Assembly (NCBI GenBank): GCA_031292735.1
Contig: JARLGP010000037.1
Span: 1-5,699, forward strand
Length of the DNA: 5,699 nucleotides
From: Holophaga sp.
GTDB taxonomy: Bacteria; Acidobacteriota; Holophagae; Holophagales; Holophagaceae
Reading direction: 5' to 3'
Under the pieces are notes generated by a model. It was not told the DNA's origin and searched no databases. It saw only the letters and a program-made list of their open reading frames with translations. Within the stretch, counting starts at the first letter, position 1. Each line of letters starts with the position of its first letter. Below are positions 4,819-5,699 of this stretch, one piece after another. The position numbers and the translations under genes are program-made.

Positions 4819-5699
4819 ATGACTCCCAAAACCTCGCTCGCCCGGATCGTCCTCGCCGCGTCCGCCGTCTGCGCGCCCCTGGTGGCGCAGACGCCGCTGT
4901 TCACCGACGGCCCCGCCTTCGGCGGGTCCAAGGTCTTCTCCGAGGGGGCGAACCCCCTGGGCAACCCGGCCCGCTACGGCCAGGCCCAGGGCGGCTACTA
5001 CTTCACCTTCCTGAACGGCGACCAGGAGTCCAAGAACACCGAAAGCATCCTGAACAACACCGGCCCCGCCGACCCGGCGTCCCTGGCGCAGCTGGCCAAC
5101 GCCCCCTGGGCCCTGCGCACCCAGGCCTACGGCTTCGCCGCCCTCAAGAACGGCGGCAGCCTCGCCCTGACCCGGGAGGAGTTCAATTCGATCCTCGCCT
5201 ATCCGGACCTGAACGCAGCCAACCTGGGCACCGGGATCGCCAACAACCAGTCATGGCTGGACGGCCGCCGGGCCACGGTGGACCGCCTGAGCATGGGCAT
5301 GGGCGGGCCCATGGAGAAGGGCTCCACCACCTCCCTGGGCCTCAGCCTGCGGGTGGAGCGCTGGGCCATGGGCGAGACGATCCAGCCCTACATTCCCTTC
5401 AATCCCTTCCCCGCCGCCACCTCCACCCTGCTGGGGACCACCTCCACCAGCGTGGACACCTGGAACGCGGGGCTGGACGCGGGCGCCGTGCTGGAACTGA
5501 CCCAGGGCGTGCGCCTGGGGCTCACCGCCGACCAGCTCAACCCCAAGCACCTCTGGGACGTCTACCTGCAGCCCCGGTTCCGGGCCGGGCTCCAGCTGGA
5601 CCTGGGCCAGGCGGCCAAGAACTCCCTGGAGGGCGACCTCAATTCCGTGGAACGCATGCCGTTCCCGGTCAAGCAGCAGACCAACAGCGCCTCCCTGCG
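4819..5699 (+). CDS. Exported outer-membrane protein, TraF/PorV-like (3' partial)
   Basis: The frame is open from ATG 4819 to the window edge, giving 293 residues with no stop. Residues 1-24 form a signal peptide: MTPKTSLAR, a hydrophobic core and a likely signal-peptidase I site near LVAQ-TP. The mature start has GGSKVFSEGANPLGNPARYGQ, the 'NPA' motif near the N-terminus common to FadL/PorV/TraF-type outer-membrane proteins. Further on come alternating, aromatic-rich and amphipathic stretches such as GGYYFTFLNG, TTSLGLSLRVERWAM and the pair GLTADQLNPKHLW ... LQPRFRAGLQLDLG, which resemble repeated barrel strands with inward and outward faces. I therefore infer a beta-barrel in the outer membrane, most like the family annotated as conjugal transfer protein TraF (PF13729-type). 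That name should not be read as evidence of conjugation, since such proteins are common on chromosomes. Its cargo or partner is unknown. It sits 15 bp behind the hydrolase gene, probably in one operon. Confidence 0.75.
   Translation, partial: MTPKTSLARIVLAASAVCAPLVAQTPLFTDGPAFGGSKVFSEGANPLGNPARYGQAQGGYYFTFLNGDQESKNTESILNNTGPADPASLAQLANAPWALRTQAYGFAALKNGGSLALTREEFNSILAYPDLNAANLGTGIANNQSWLDGRRATVDRLSMGMGGPMEKGSTTSLGLSLRVERWAMGETIQPYIPFNPFPAATSTLLGTTSTSVDTWNAGLDAGAVLELTQGVRLGLTADQLNPKHLWDVYLQPRFRAGLQLDLGQAAKNSLEGDLNSVERMPFPVKQQTNSASL

Noticed and set aside
5251..5550. Minus-strand 99-codon frame inside the outer-membrane protein gene
   Set aside because: It is antisense to a continuous plus-strand frame with a signal peptide and a good ribosome-binding site; its G/H/Q-rich translation has no domain.

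Overview
The window looks like bacterial chromosome from a GC-rich organism. The flanking genes are strongly GC-biased (bases 901-960 are 45/60 G+C by hand count), use GTG as well as ATG starts, and encode Gram-negative-type functions, including an exported protein that looks like an outer-membrane barrel. The combination of a GlcF-like Fe-S protein, a YycJ-type metallo-hydrolase, a TraF/PorV-like outer-membrane protein and an IS1634-family element would suit Acidobacteriota (Holophaga/Geothrix-like) or a deltaproteobacterial lineage. That placement is inference from general impression and cannot be proved from this window.

Layout, left to right. (1) 1-1023, +: the C-terminal part of a glycolate/lactate-oxidase-type iron-sulfur subunit with two complete CCG domains; its N-terminus lies outside the window. 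(2) 1024-1472: non-coding, first GC-rich with a few small hairpins, then turning sharply AT-rich (1321-1380 has only 12/60 G+C). (3) 1473-1873, +: an AT-rich two-gene stretch encoding a small membrane-anchored zinc-ribbon protein and an unrecognised 44-residue ORF with a perfect Shine-Dalgarno. (4) About 1883-3779: an IS1634-family insertion sequence with one 607-residue DDE transposase on the minus strand, flanked by an exact 14-bp direct repeat (1869-1882 and 3780-3793) that is best read as the target-site duplication. (5) 3794-4023: a perfect 12-bp stem-loop and a leader carrying a wider inverted repeat. (6) 4024-4803, +: a YycJ/WalJ-like metallo-beta-lactamase-fold hydrolase. (7) 4819 to the window end, +: an exported TraF/PorV-like outer-membrane protein, 15 bp downstream of the hydrolase and cut by the right edge.

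All host genes read rightwards; only the transposase reads leftwards. Removing the IS and one copy of the repeat restores a continuous sequence in which the 44-aa ORF ends on its own TAG, located inside the target site, and the 12-bp stem-loop follows about 39 bp later. The element therefore seems to have landed at the very end of the small AT-rich operon, between its last stop codon and a possible terminator, without breaking a reading frame. I see no clear sign of a large undescribed system. The least ordinary items are the AT-rich zinc-ribbon/44-aa cassette and the unusually long target duplication.
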